62,178 nucleotides of DNA from Eubacteriaceae bacterium (GCA_902362805.1 CABIXY010000012.1:1-62178); one strand, 5' to 3'; shown: positions 1-9,494, counted from the first letter of the stretch. Notes: generated by a model from the letters alone, not told the origin. Numbers and translations: made by a program.

Positions 1-49
1 TTACATAAAAAAATTCATATACATAGAAGATGTTTAGTTAACGAAAAGA

Positions 50-83
50 GGCTGCGAAAAAATATTTCATTTTTTCACAGCCC
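50..83 (-). terminator. Rho-independent terminator of the 108-2027 gene
   Basis: On the minus strand a GGCTGTGAAAAAAT arm pairs with ATTTTTTCGCAGCC around a short loop, and a TCTTTT tract follows. It lies 25 bases past the stop of the surface-protein gene. Confidence 0.75.
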
Positions 84-107
84 CCTCATTCTCATTCTTT
101 ACAGTTT

Positions 108-2027
108 TCATCTTCTGCGCCTCAGCGCCAGCAGTGAACCTGTCGTCATCAGAGCCACAGTGCCTGCAAGTGCCCCGACATATGCTGGAATCCGTTTTTT
201 CCCGCTGTGAGAAGGCTCTGTGTTTTTCAAAATACTTCTGCCATCCGCCCTATTCTCGACCTTGACCTCTGAGGATGAATCCGTGGCCACTTCATGACTA
301 GCCGCCGCTGCGTCAGCAAGAAGGGCAGCTTCCGTTTCCTCTACCTGTGTTCCATCGCCTGCCTCCTGCTCAGCAGAATCTATCGCCAGCGTCAAACCAG
401 GCGTTTTTATCGGCGCAACGATTGTGGGCAGCGTGGGCAAAACTGCGGGCGGTCTCACCGGAATTTCAGGAGGTAAAATCGGCGGCGGTTCTACTGGCGG
501 AGTTACTGCGGGCGGTCTCACCGGCGGCACAGCTTCGTCGTCTTGATCCGGTCTGTCGTGTTCCCCTTGACCTCCGCCTCCCCGGTCTCCGGAAATGTCA
601 TCATCTGCATCGGTCAGATCATGAGGCGGATTTCTTCTTATCACCGCGGATTCTCCAGCATAAGGTCCTCCTTTTATTACAATTTTATAATAAGAAGGCG
701 CATCGCCAGGGATTGAAATCAACTCGTCATAATCATCATAGACAACTGCAGGTATCTGATAATCGGCGAAGTTGTTCTGCAAGTATGTTGTGACGTCGTA
801 CTCATACCAGTTTTCCCCATCTAAGGATGACATACAGATCACCTCTTCTACGTTTCCCGGGTTGGGAAACGTAAAAAGCGGATAAACAGATTCATCCCAA
901 TCCTTTTTCAGGCTGATAGAGTACGGAAGCTTTTCGCGCTCTTCCACCACAGTAATTACGGCTTCTACAGGGACTTTGTTTCCGCCATCGATGATAATCA
1001 GCCCCTTGTCCCACCATTGCTTTTCAGCCTCGTCCAAACCGTCAGAGGTATACTCCCCAGATATACGGAAAGTTTTCTCTCCGGATGCAAGACCGGCTTT
1101 ATAGTCCTCTTCGCTCCATTGAATAGAGAAAGACCTGGTGTCGGCATAGTCATATTCTGCCCCTTTCAATTCCAGGTCATTGGATGAAGGCAGGTTCAGT
1201 TCATCCAGCGGCGTATCCCGGGATACCGACGTGTGCAGTTCCTCTGTCCAAACATAAGGGTCATAATATACCCTTGGGCTCGCCGGCTCCGATTCCACCT
1301 CTATCATCAGCTCCTCCTCGCCGTCAGCCCGAATCATACCAGCGTCCAGCAGCTGCTGCATCTCTGCATCTTCGCACCCAGTATATTTGCCATGCATGAT
1401 GAAGACCTGCGCACCGCTTTCAATACCTGCCAAATATTCTGCTTCACTCCATTCAATGTTGAATCTGCAGGTCTCCGAATCGAACGGGCTATCTGTTTTC
1501 AGGTTTGAACTATCATAGAAACCTGCCTCGCCAAAGGGCGTGCAGCTTCTCACTTTCCTGGTTATGGGTTCCTCTGTATTCTGATACACTGCAACGTACG
1601 TCTGTGGCCTGACACGAACCTGCAGCTCTACGTCTGTCCGATCGACGTTTATTATTCCTGCTTGCCACCGCTCTCTATCATACTGGCTCCAATAATCAAC
1701 GTCCGGGCTGCAGGTACCGCCGACAGTAAAAGCTTCTGCCCCCGACTCCATCCCAGCCTCGAATTCTGCTTCACTCCATTCAATCAAAAATCCAAGCGAA
1801 TCGCCTTCCCCATTGGTATACATTGCATATTCTGTATAATTGTCGTTGTCTCGGACCTCATCCCAGGACACGCCAGGATAAATATATACTTCAAATCCTG
1901 CGTCGTTCAGAGTATAATGTGTTTGTGCATCTTTCTCTGCATCCTCTGCAAAAACAGGGATGCTGTACACGAGAATCAGAACACAGCATATGATTGAAAG
2001 GACTACAGGTTTTTTATGAAATCTCAT
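108..2027 (-). CDS. Exported proline-rich surface protein with three internal repeats
   Basis: 639 residues of unknown function. A signal peptide covers about residues 1-27 (basic start, hydrophobic core, VFAED cleavage region). Three copies of a repeat with the core WSEAE/WSEED-x-AG-x-xSG lie near residues 85, 195 and 305, each followed by an F-x-x-x-G strand, which suggests tandem beta-sandwich modules. A proline-rich stretch near residues 500-550 looks like a wall-spanning spacer. A final hydrophobic segment and an RRRR tail would stop transfer in the membrane. No LPxTG sortase motif is visible before that segment. AGGAGA lies 8 bases before the ATG. The start overlaps the divergent sensor kinase gene by 12 bp, so the two may be co-regulated. 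A surface role is inferred from the layout only. Confidence 0.75.
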   Translation of the reverse strand: MRFHKKPVVLSIICCVLILVYSIPVFAEDAEKDAQTHYTLNDAGFEVYIYPGVSWDEVRDNDNYTEYAMYTNGEGDSLGFLIEWSEAEFEAGMESGAEAFTVGGTCSPDVDYWSQYDRERWQAGIINVDRTDVELQVRVRPQTYVAVYQNTEEPITRKVRSCTPFGEAGFYDSSNLKTDSPFDSETCRFNIEWSEAEYLAGIESGAQVFIMHGKYTGCEDAEMQQLLDAGMIRADGEEELMIEVESEPASPRVYYDPYVWTEELHTSVSRDTPLDELNLPSSNDLELKGAEYDYADTRSFSIQWSEEDYKAGLASGEKTFRISGEYTSDGLDEAEKQWWDKGLIIIDGGNKVPVEAVITVVEEREKLPYSISLKKDWDESVYPLFTFPNPGNVEEVICMSSLDGENWYEYDVTTYLQNNFADYQIPAVVYDDYDELISIPGDAPSYYKIVIKGGPYAGESAVIRRNPPHDLTDADDDISGDRGGGGQGEHDRPDQDDEAVPPVRPPAVTPPVEPPPILPPEIPVRPPAVLPTLPTIVAPIKTPGLTLAIDSAEQEAGDGTQVEETEAALLADAAAASHEVATDSSSEVKVENRADGRSILKNTEPSHSGKKRIPAYVGALAGTVALMTTGSLLALRRRR

Positions 2028-3878
2028 GGGAAAATTCTCCTCTTATTGCTGATTGCCGTCATCGTTTTTTCGCTGACCTTCGTTTTCATGGGGATTGCCT
2101 ATCAATATGATAATAAATATACCGCCGGACCACCCTATGGGCAGGACGGTGTCTTTGCTTTTTCTGAAACCGACTTAGACCATCCGATTTATCTAATCGA
2201 TGGGTGGAAGGTTCGCATTGGAGGAACAGAAACGACAGCCTTCATCGGCGAATATTCTAACTACGCTTATCTGCCGGGAGGAACCTCTCCTTTTAGCACA
2301 GCAACATATGCGGTGACTCTGCGTTACACTGGAACTCCCCAGGTTCTCACCATGGAAATTCCGGAGGTTTATACAGACTATACCCTAAAGATCAATGGCT
2401 CCGTCGCTTCCGTAACGGGGGACGGAACATCTGTGAATATCCCTGTCGGTAATGCAGACATCCACTTGGAATTCACGATCACCAACGAGGCGCATTATTA
2501 CAGCGGACTGATCTATCCGCCGGCAATCGGCACTTCCCAGGCGATGACGCATTTGTTCTTTGTCCGGACTCTGATCTACAGTGTTTTATGTATCTCGGCT
2601 CTGACTCTGGCCATTTATTCCCTGGCTTTATGGATTGTTCGCTCAAAAAAGAGACTATTTCGTCACTTCGGATTTCTGTGCCTTGCCTTCGCCATTCAAT
2701 GTTCTCATCAGTTCATCTGGCAGCTGGGACTTTCCTCTACATTTTGGTATGCCATAGAAGACACTGCGCGGCTTCTCCTCCTGGCGGAGTGCGTCTCCAT
2801 TGGAATTTTGACCGCTGATCTGGAGCATCTGAAGCCATATCGTCATTTTGTTCGGCCACTGACACTCCTGGCCTGCGCCTTTTGCTTTGTCAGCGTTATG
2901 TTCATTATACCTGGCTGCCCGTCTTTGGTCAATCTGTACGGATATTTCATTGACGGTTACAAGCTCACCATGTGGGTATTGCTGGCAATTGTGGCCGGAA
3001 TTGGTTTATCTGCAAAGAAAAGCTGGTCAACGGTCTTTATCTTATCCGCCTGCGGCATATTCGGTGCCAGTCTCTTCGCCACGATTGGCGATTCCAATAA
3101 ATTTGAACCGATTTATGGAGCATGGCAAAACGAGTATGCAGGATTTTTTATGGTTCTCATCTTTGGCGGTCTGATGGTTCTGCGCAACATCGAACTAATA
3201 CGGCAAGAGAAGGCGTTTCATATTCTGGAGCTGCAAAACCGTTTTGCTGTTGAAAGTGCACGACAGATGGAGGATGCCATGGGTCAGGTCCGCATGTTAA
3301 AGCATGACCTGAATCACCACATCTCAGCCCTCAACGCTTATTTTCTCGCTGGTGATTATGAACGGCTGGGCGCTTATTTAAATGCCTTGAACGAGCAAAA
3401 AACCAACTTAAAGCCACTATATTACGCCGAACACTTTTTAATCAATACCATTTTGAGTTACTATCTGGAGATGGCAAAAAATCATGGAATCATAGTCTCC
3501 CACGAAGTACATATTCCAAAGGAACTTTCAGCATCCGATGCTGATCTCTGCACATTGCTGTCAAATATTCTCAGCAACGCTGTAGAAGGCTGCCTGGCAA
3601 CGCCAGAAAGCGCCAATAGATTTATCAAAATAAAACTTCTATATAAAAAAGGAAATCTTCATATTAACTGTATCAATTCATCAGTTCTGGCAGAACGTAA
3701 CGACCAGAAATTTCCGACGACAAAAAAAGATTCTGCCGGTCACGGTCTCGGCATCCCTGCAATACGAAAAATTGCAGAGAAATACTACGGTGCAGCAGAC
3801 ATATGTAATGAGGACGGTCGATTCACGGTCAACGTGTTCTTGCACCTGAACGATGAAACCCGAAACCATACCATATAG
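2016..3878 (+). CDS. Membrane sensor histidine kinase, GHKL (AgrC-like) type
   Basis: 620 residues. An N-terminal membrane anchor is followed by an extracytoplasmic beta-rich region (about residues 30-170), then about seven hydrophobic segments (about 185-400), an arrangement like 7TMR-DISM receptors. A short coiled linker leads to the phospho-acceptor region with HDLNHH near residue 430, and a C-terminal HATPase domain has an N box (SNILSNAVEG) and a glycine-rich GHGLGIP lid. This organisation is typical of AgrC/CitA-like kinases that phosphorylate LytTR or other response regulators. No response regulator gene is adjacent, so the partner is unknown. The ATG at 2016 is the first in-frame start after a stop at 1995 and is needed for the first membrane segment; a weak AAAGGA lies upstream. 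The start overlaps the divergent surface-protein gene. Confidence 0.85.
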   Translation: MKSHGKILLLLLIAVIVFSLTFVFMGIAYQYDNKYTAGPPYGQDGVFAFSETDLDHPIYLIDGWKVRIGGTETTAFIGEYSNYAYLPGGTSPFSTATYAVTLRYTGTPQVLTMEIPEVYTDYTLKINGSVASVTGDGTSVNIPVGNADIHLEFTITNEAHYYSGLIYPPAIGTSQAMTHLFFVRTLIYSVLCISALTLAIYSLALWIVRSKKRLFRHFGFLCLAFAIQCSHQFIWQLGLSSTFWYAIEDTARLLLLAECVSIGILTADLEHLKPYRHFVRPLTLLACAFCFVSVMFIIPGCPSLVNLYGYFIDGYKLTMWVLLAIVAGIGLSAKKSWSTVFILSACGIFGASLFATIGDSNKFEPIYGAWQNEYAGFFMVLIFGGLMVLRNIELIRQEKAFHILELQNRFAVESARQMEDAMGQVRMLKHDLNHHISALNAYFLAGDYERLGAYLNALNEQKTNLKPLYYAEHFLINTILSYYLEMAKNHGIIVSHEVHIPKELSASDADLCTLLSNILSNAVEGCLATPESANRFIKIKLLYKKGNLHINCINSSVLAERNDQKFPTTKKDSAGHGLGIPAIRKIAEKYYGAADICNEDGRFTVNVFLHLNDETRNHTI

Positions 3879-3890
3879 TTCCGGGTTTTA
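3857..3890 (+). terminator. Terminator overlapping the sensor kinase stop codon
   Basis: AAACCCG pairs with CGGGTTT across the end of the coding region, and TTTAT follows. The stop codon lies in the loop side of the hairpin. Confidence 0.6.
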
Positions 3891-3917
3891 TATCAATCCT
3901 TCGATATCTGCAAATCA

Positions 3918-4793
3918 TCAGTCGTTAGGCCGTCTGTAAAATCTGCCGTTGACCTGCTCCGTTTTGATGACATTGACAAAGGCCTTTGGGTCGACCTCTT
4001 TAATTTCTTTCATAATCATATCCACCTCTTCACTGGACACGACAGAATAGACCATGTTTCTCTCCGCACCTGCAAAGCAGCCGTTTCCTTTAAAAAGCGT
4101 TGCATCGTGATGGGTGATTTCTCGAATTCTTCCATAAATCGCGCTGGGTTGGTCAGTGATGATCAGCAGCGTATGTTTTTGATAGCGCTTAAACAAGGTC
4201 TGAATGAGCTGGGTGGTGCAAAATTGGAAAATAATCGAATACAGTGCCCTGTCAAAACCGAACAAAATTCCGGCGGTGACGAGGATGCAGATATTTGCCA
4301 TAAAGATGAAATTCCAGGTATCGATGCCTCGCTTTTCGGAAAAGTATATAGATATGAAGTCTGTTCCTCCGGCGCTGGCGCCGACAAACAGGCAGATGCA
4401 GACCGCTGTTCCGTTGATGATGCCGCCAAAAATGCAGATCAGCAGCACGTCATAGGTGATAACGACCTCTGGCATCAAGTCCGTCATGACACTGCTGAGC
4501 AAAATCACATAAAACGAATAAAAGGTAAACCGTTTTCCCAAATACTTAATACCGATATATACAGGAATCAGGTTCAGTGGAATATAAACTGCCGTATAGG
4601 GTAGTGTAACGTGAAAATAGGTATCACAAATTTGCTGTATCAACAGGGTGACGCCGCTAAATCCTCCCGGAAATAATCCGCCAGTCCTTACGAAACTCTT
4701 CAAGTTAAAGGCTATGATTAATGCTCCTACAGTGCAGAACAGAAATCGTTTCAATTCTTTTTTAAGTCTGTCTTTCTTTTGTGTACCGCTCAT
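3918..4793 (-). CDS. YitT family membrane protein (DUF161 and DUF2179)
   Basis: 291 residues from the ATG at 4793. About five hydrophobic segments fill the first two thirds, including a GG-L-FPGG-SGV-L motif after the first one that is typical of the YitT family. The C-terminal 80 residues form a soluble DUF2179 domain (ITHHDATLFKG, then YSVVSSEEVDMI). The family is common in Bacillota and its transported substrate is not established. The longer upstream reading was rejected because it runs into the preceding gene and an AAGGAG site lies 12 bases before 4793. It follows the YbaK-like gene by 16 bases on the same strand, so the two probably share a transcript. Confidence 0.85.
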   Translation of the reverse strand: MSGTQKKDRLKKELKRFLFCTVGALIIAFNLKSFVRTGGLFPGGFSGVTLLIQQICDTYFHVTLPYTAVYIPLNLIPVYIGIKYLGKRFTFYSFYVILLSSVMTDLMPEVVITYDVLLICIFGGIINGTAVCICLFVGASAGGTDFISIYFSEKRGIDTWNFIFMANICILVTAGILFGFDRALYSIIFQFCTTQLIQTLFKRYQKHTLLIITDQPSAIYGRIREITHHDATLFKGNGCFAGAERNMVYSVVSSEEVDMIMKEIKEVDPKAFVNVIKTEQVNGRFYRRPND

Positions 4794-4809
4794 CGTACCA
4801 TCTTGCTCC

Positions 4810-5295
4810 TTACTCTGCTTCTGGAAGTTTGCTGACGTCAATCCACGCAATCGCATTAGAATATTTAAAGAGTTCGTCACAAGTGAACTCTACTGCGCTG
4901 TTATCGCTTCCACACGCAGGGAAAACTGTTTCGAAACGCTTCATGGACTCATCGCAGTAGATCTTCACTTCTGGATTCTCGATTGCAAAAGCACAGACCC
5001 CGCCAATCGCATGACCCGTATAGGCAACAACCTCATCTGCTGTCAGCATCTTCGCTTTAAATCCAAAGCAGCTCTTAAATTTTTTGTTGTCAATTTTAGT
5101 ATCGCCCGCTGTTTGAATGAGAATACATCCATCCCCATCTAGATTCTTGAAAGATAACGTCTTGCAGATTCTCGCTCCTTCTACACCTACAGCCTGTGCC
5201 GCCAGGTCCACTGTCGCACTGGATACTTCGAACTCCTGAATCCTGTCCTCTATTCCCAACTGCTTGAAATATGCTCTCACTTTTTCTATTGCCAT
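4810..5295 (-). CDS. YbaK/EbsC family aminoacyl-tRNA deacylase-like protein
   Basis: 161 residues. Known members of this family are small single-domain proteins that remove mischarged amino acids from tRNA (for example Cys-tRNA(Pro)) in the cytoplasm. Family features seen here are an early SSATVDLAAQAVGV segment, a KTLSFK strand, the lysine-containing DTKIDNKKF stretch and the VVAYTGHAIGGVCAFA core. The chosen ATG has an AGAGGAG site 7 bases upstream. A longer frame adds 37 residues that do not resemble the family. Which tRNA is edited cannot be told from the sequence. Confidence 0.85.
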   Translation of the reverse strand: MAIEKVRAYFKQLGIEDRIQEFEVSSATVDLAAQAVGVEGARICKTLSFKNLDGDGCILIQTAGDTKIDNKKFKSCFGFKAKMLTADEVVAYTGHAIGGVCAFAIENPEVKIYCDESMKRFETVFPACGSDNSAVEFTCDELFKYSNAIAWIDVSKLPEAE

Positions 5296-5671
5296 TTTTG
5301 CATCTCCTCTATAAAATATCACCTGCCGCCACGTTGCAGTAACATATTGCTTCACAATATTCCTACGCTCACACAACTCACTTCGCTGTCCGTCCTGTCT
5401 AGCCAAGCAAGCTTGGGACAGAAAGGCAGCGCCGATTTCATCTTGGAACTATTATATTGCGAACAATCTTTTGAAAAAAAAATCGCAGTTCGCAATTCAA
5501 TGTTTTCTTCCGCTCGACGAAGTCGTTATGATTATGAAAACATTATAACATATCCCGCCTCTGGTGTACCATGCATCTTTGTTCTTTTTTCGTGTGTTTA
5601 AATTATTTCCCAATATAGCCACTTTTGTTTCATTTATATGTCGTATAGATAATAACAGTGTTCATTCTATC
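5296..5671. other. Intergenic stretch with no recognised gene
   Basis: No open frame here looks like a gene. It contains upstream sequence for the YbaK-like gene and AT-rich DNA leading into the repeat cluster. I see no RNA motif I can name. Confidence 0.5.
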
Positions 5672-5924
5672 AGTCCGCAGACACAAGCACCAAAAAAAAT
5701 GTCTCAGACATTTTTTTGAGAGTATCTATTTGCGGACTAATAGAACAGATTTTCTCCCTAATTAGTCCGCAATTGACCTATTCAAAATAAAAGTTTCGGA
5801 CATTTTTTCTGAACTGCTCTATTTGCGGACCATTTAAGGACTAAATTAGATGCATACTGTCCGCAATCGAGGTTTTCAAGATAAATGAACCGCACATTTT
5901 TATAAAATTGCATCAAGTGCGGAC
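5672..5924. repeat. Three phased copies of a 67-bp palindromic unit
   Basis: Each unit opens with (A/T)GTCCGCA and closes with TGCGGAC(T). The units are 5672-5738, 5764-5830 and 5859-5924. At a fixed offset of 35 bases all three carry an ACATTTTT core (GACATTTTT in the first two, CACATTTTT in the third). The first unit extends its arms to 14 of 15 matching bases (TTCTAT before, ATAGAA after). The units align without gaps, start 92 and 95 bp apart and run in one direction. They lie between the divergent YbaK-like gene and the first NSS transporter. The function is unknown: a repeated protein-binding site, a small RNA cluster or a non-autonomous mobile element are all possible. Confidence 0.75.
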
Positions 5925-6093
5925 TACCGCACTTGAATATTCCCCTTCCACTCATGACCCTGCCAGCAAATGCTCCTCTCTGTAAAAATCCGAGAATGTC
6001 TCAGGTGTTATTGTCAAAACAATCTGCCATAACATAAAGTATCGTTTTCCCTTTCTGCCCCTAGTACTTTTGTCTTAAATGGTCAAATCCGTG

Positions 6094-6121
6094 TTGCCAA
6101 CTGTTTTCAGAATATTATAAT
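6094..6121 (+). promoter_or_regulatory. Sigma-A promoter of the first NSS transporter
   Basis: TTGCCA and TATAAT are separated by 16 bp, and the start codon lies about 60 bases downstream. Confidence 0.65.
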
Positions 6122-6182
6122 AGCAATTACAACCCATGCAATATTTCAATTTATTAAACCTATTAATTTGGGAGGTAGTTCA

Positions 6183-7586
6183 ATGGAAAAGCAAAATAAT
6201 CACAAAGGCCAATTTAAAAGTAATTTTGGCTTTCTGATGGCTGCTGTAGGTTCAGCCGTCGGACTTGGCAATCTTTGGGGTTTTCCATATAAGATGGGAA
6301 ACGGCGGAGGGTTTGCTTTCTTAATCTTATATCTATTAATGGCAATATTTATCGGTTATCCTTGTATGTTAGGAGAATTCTCCATTGGCAGAAAAGGGCA
6401 GAAAGCCGCTATCGGTTCTTATGAAAAGCTGGATAGACGCTTCACTTTTAACGGTTGGATTGCCACAATTGTTCCGTTTTTCTTACTGACATTCTACTGT
6501 GTACTGGGCGGTTACGTCCTCAAATACTTGCTTGCAAACATCGGAGACATTTTCGGTGCAAGCTGGGGCGTCAATGGGGCTGACAGCGAAACATACTTCG
6601 GTGCCTTTGTCGGCAGCGGCGCACCAGCATTGATCTTTACGGCCATCTATATTATCGTTACGGTTCTCATCGTAATGGGCGGTGTTTCTGGCGGTATTGA
6701 AAAGTTCTGTACCGTGGCGATGCCAGGCTTGGCCATTCTATTAATTATCACTGTAATCAGAAGCTGCACCCTCGATGGCGCGGCAGAAGGGTTAGCATTC
6801 ATCTTCAAACCGAACTTCGAGGTGTTTAAAGGAACCGGTTGGATTACGGTTCTGGCCTCTGCCGGAGGTCAGATTTTCTTTTCCTTATCTCTCGCTTCTG
6901 CCTGTATGATCGTATACGGTTCTTATCTGGACAAAAAAGAGAACCTGGAGAAAAATGCTATTCTAGTTCCAATCATGGACACCTCTGTTGCACTTTTAGC
7001 AGCACTGGCTACCATCCCAGCAACTTTTGCCGCAGGTATGGAACCTGCCGCTGGACCAGGAATGCTCTTCGTCACACTGCAGACCGTATTTAATTCCATG
7101 GGTTCAGCCGGACCGATCTTCGGCACTATTTTCTATCTGCTGGTCCTCTTTGCAGCGCTGACATCCTCCATCGGTATGTTGGAAGGTGCAGTATCAGCCT
7201 TTATGGACAGAGCTGCAGATAAAGGTAAAAAACCGAGCCGCACAAAAATCAGTTGGTCCATTATCGCAGTCACTACCGTCGGATCCATTATCGTTGCGGT
7301 TGATGCACTGGGTGCCGGCCCACTGCCAAAGCCTTTCGGCCTCGGCACTTGGCTGGATGCTTTCGATCTGTTTGCAGAAGGCTTCATGATGCCGGGCGGA
7401 TGTTTGATTATGACTATTATCTTGGGCTGGATTCATCCGAACTACATAGATGATGAAGTCAAACTGAGCAGCGGATATAAGTCAAAACCATTTGTAAACT
7501 TCTGTCTGAAATGGATTGCACCGATATTCCTGCTATTCATCCTCGTTGGTCAGATGAACAGCTTCTTCGCACTAGGTTGGTTCTAA
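6183..7586 (+). CDS. Sodium-coupled NSS family amino-acid transporter, copy 1
   Basis: 467 residues with about 12 hydrophobic segments. Members of the NSS/SNF family (LeuT, MhsT) couple sodium entry to amino-acid uptake. The first helix carries GSAVGLGNLWGFP, the unwound sodium- and substrate-binding segment of the family. A second signature, GGVSGGIEKF, lies near residue 165. The start at 6183 is chosen because GGAGGT lies 6 bases upstream; a start at 6168 would place this site inside the gene. It is the first of three tandem paralogues that share the same ribosome-binding leader and start context. Substrate cannot be assigned; aromatic or branched amino acids are usual for bacterial members. 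Confidence 0.9.
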   Translation: MEKQNNHKGQFKSNFGFLMAAVGSAVGLGNLWGFPYKMGNGGGFAFLILYLLMAIFIGYPCMLGEFSIGRKGQKAAIGSYEKLDRRFTFNGWIATIVPFFLLTFYCVLGGYVLKYLLANIGDIFGASWGVNGADSETYFGAFVGSGAPALIFTAIYIIVTVLIVMGGVSGGIEKFCTVAMPGLAILLIITVIRSCTLDGAAEGLAFIFKPNFEVFKGTGWITVLASAGGQIFFSLSLASACMIVYGSYLDKKENLEKNAILVPIMDTSVALLAALATIPATFAAGMEPAAGPGMLFVTLQTVFNSMGSAGPIFGTIFYLLVLFAALTSSIGMLEGAVSAFMDRAADKGKKPSRTKISWSIIAVTTVGSIIVAVDALGAGPLPKPFGLGTWLDAFDLFAEGFMMPGGCLIMTIILGWIHPNYIDDEVKLSSGYKSKPFVNFCLKWIAPIFLLFILVGQMNSFFALGWF

Positions 7587-7634
7587 AATAATATCGCTTT
7601 TACCTAATAAAGATTAAATAAATGCATGTACGGC

Positions 7635-7673
7635 AAACAATACCTCAAAATTTCGAGGTATTGTTTGTTTTTT
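7635..7673 (+). terminator. Terminator after NSS copy 1
   Basis: A perfect 12-bp stem (AAACAATACCTC with GAGGTATTGTTT) is followed by GTTTTTT. Confidence 0.85.
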
Positions 7674-7774
7674 GATATATAAATAACAAACTTGCCAGAA
7701 ATTGTGAATAGACAACAAATAATCGTGCACTTTTTGTAATTATCTGATAATTTAGTATTTTAAATGTATACATG

Positions 7775-7804
7775 TTGACACCTCTCTACGGAAAGGATTA
7801 TAAT
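7775..7804 (+). promoter_or_regulatory. Sigma-A promoter of NSS copy 2
   Basis: TTGACA and TATAAT are separated by 18 bp. This gives the second transporter its own transcript. Confidence 0.75.
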
Positions 7805-7863
7805 ACTATTGAAATAAATTATTATTTTGATGCATTTATTTAATCTTATTAGGAGGTAGTTCA

Positions 7864-9282
7864 ATGGAACAGAACAAAGGCAAATTTAACAGTACCTTTG
7901 GATTCCTGATGGCATCCATCGGATCAGCTGTTGGCCTAGGTAACTTATGGGGTTTCCCGTACAAGATGGGCGCAAGCGGCGGCTTCGCATTCTTACTTAT
8001 TTATCTCATTTTGGCAGTCTTCGTCGGTTATCCACTCATTTTGGGTGAGATCACCTTAGGTCGTAAGACCGGAAAAGCTGCAATCGAAGCATACAGAGAT
8101 TGTGACAAACGCTTCACAATCAATGGCTGGTTCGAAACACTTGTACCATTCTTCTTGATTTGCTTCTACTGTACAATGGGCGGCTATGTAATCAAATACA
8201 TGATCGCAAATCTGGGCGATATCTTCGGCGCAGGCTGGGGCACCGGCCGTGTCGATGCAAACGCATTCTTCGGTGGATTTATCAGCAGCGGCATGCCGGC
8301 AATCTTATTCGGCGTATTCTTCCTGGTTCTGACTGTACTCATCGTCATCGGCGGTGTATCCGGCGGTATCGAGAAGTTCTCCAAGATCGCGATGCCGGCA
8401 CTGTTCATCATGCTGGTCATCGTCGTTATCAGAAGCTGTACTCTCGATGGTGCAGGCGCTGGTCTCGAATTCATGTTCAAACCGAACTTCGAAGTGTTCA
8501 AAGGAGCCGGCTGGCTGAAAGTTCTAGGTGCGGCAGGAAGCCAGATGTTCTTCTCACTGTCCCTGGCATCTGGATGTCTGATTGCTTACGGTTCATATCT
8601 GGGCAAAGACTCCAACATGGAGCAGAACGCAGTCATCATCCCTGTCGCAGATACTGTAGTAGCAGTATTAGCCGGTATGGCAGTTATGCCAGCAGTCTTC
8701 GCTTACGGCATCGAGCCAAGCGGCGGTCCTGGACTGCTCTTCGTATCTTTGCAGGCAGTATTTGACAACATGGGCAGCACCGGTCCGATCTTCGGATTCA
8801 TCTTCTACGCATTGGTGTTCTTTGCAGCTCTGTCATCCTCCATCGGTATGATGGAAGGCGGCATCTCCGCTATGATGGACGCCCAGCAGAAGAAAGGCAA
8901 GAAAGCCAACAGAACCATGCTGACCTTAATCATGGGCTTCGTAGCATTAGTCGGATCTACCATCGTATCTGCAGATGGACTCGGCTCCACTGGCATGTGG
9001 AATCCGCTCCTCGCAACACTGGGACCTGACTCCGGCAAGGTTTGGCTAGACGTATTCGACCTCTTCGCAGAAGGTATTCTGATGCCGATTGGCGGATTGC
9101 TGATGGCTATCATGTTCGGCTGGACCAGACGTAATTATCTGAACGATGAAATCGAACAGAGCGGCGCATTCAAGAGCAAGGGATTTGTCAATATCTGTTT
9201 CAGATATATCGGTCCTGTATTCATGTTCTTCATTTTGCTCGTACAACTCAATTCCTTCTTCGGATTTACTGACAAATTCTAA
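7864..9282 (+). CDS. Sodium-coupled NSS family amino-acid transporter, copy 2
   Basis: 472 residues, about 12 membrane segments, clearly paralogous to its neighbours along its whole length (GSAVGLGNLWGFPYKMG in helix 1, GGVSGGIEKF, RSCTLDGA, FKPNFEVFKG). It has a short insertion in the extracellular loop near residue 385 (STGMWNPLLATLGPDSGK) that copies 1 and 3 lack. GGAGGT and the next ten bases up to the ATG are identical to those of copies 1 and 3. Its own promoter and terminator indicate independent regulation. The substrate is unknown; divergence of the external loops suggests that the three copies are not simply redundant. Confidence 0.9.
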   Translation: MEQNKGKFNSTFGFLMASIGSAVGLGNLWGFPYKMGASGGFAFLLIYLILAVFVGYPLILGEITLGRKTGKAAIEAYRDCDKRFTINGWFETLVPFFLICFYCTMGGYVIKYMIANLGDIFGAGWGTGRVDANAFFGGFISSGMPAILFGVFFLVLTVLIVIGGVSGGIEKFSKIAMPALFIMLVIVVIRSCTLDGAGAGLEFMFKPNFEVFKGAGWLKVLGAAGSQMFFSLSLASGCLIAYGSYLGKDSNMEQNAVIIPVADTVVAVLAGMAVMPAVFAYGIEPSGGPGLLFVSLQAVFDNMGSTGPIFGFIFYALVFFAALSSSIGMMEGGISAMMDAQQKKGKKANRTMLTLIMGFVALVGSTIVSADGLGSTGMWNPLLATLGPDSGKVWLDVFDLFAEGILMPIGGLLMAIMFGWTRRNYLNDEIEQSGAFKSKGFVNICFRYIGPVFMFFILLVQLNSFFGFTDKF

Positions 9283-9302
9283 ACTACATAAGAAGAGCTT
9301 TC

Positions 9303-9337
9303 AAACCGGGATTCTCAGAATCCCGGTTTTGTTTTTT
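9303..9337 (+). terminator. Terminator after NSS copy 2
   Basis: AAACCGGGATTC pairs perfectly with GAATCCCGGTTT and TGTTTTTT follows. Confidence 0.9.
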
Positions 9338-9412
9338 CTCCACAGTCTCCGAACAATAATTATGCTTATTTTGTTTTTGATAACAAAATTCAATCGCAAA
9401 TTTATGTATCCA

Positions 9413-9441
9413 TTGACAATTTTTTTCATTGTATGTATAAT
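9413..9441 (+). promoter_or_regulatory. Sigma-A promoter of NSS copy 3
   Basis: TTGACA and TATAAT are separated by 17 bp, and the start codon is about 54 bases downstream. Confidence 0.75.
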
Positions 9442-9494
9442 GATACTTACGAAATTATAATTGATTTGATATTTGATTTTTAGGAGGTAGTTCA

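Noticed and set aside
347..793. Plus-strand open frames within the first gene and elsewhere opposite long genes
   Set aside because: They have no ribosome binding site or family resemblance and lie fully opposite well-supported genes.
108..2027. LPxTG-anchored protein
   Set aside because: The C-terminal hydrophobic segment and RRRR tail are present, but no LPxTG-like motif precedes them.
5672..5924. CRISPR array
   Set aside because: Only three units with imperfect repeats, no uniform spacers and no cas genes nearby.
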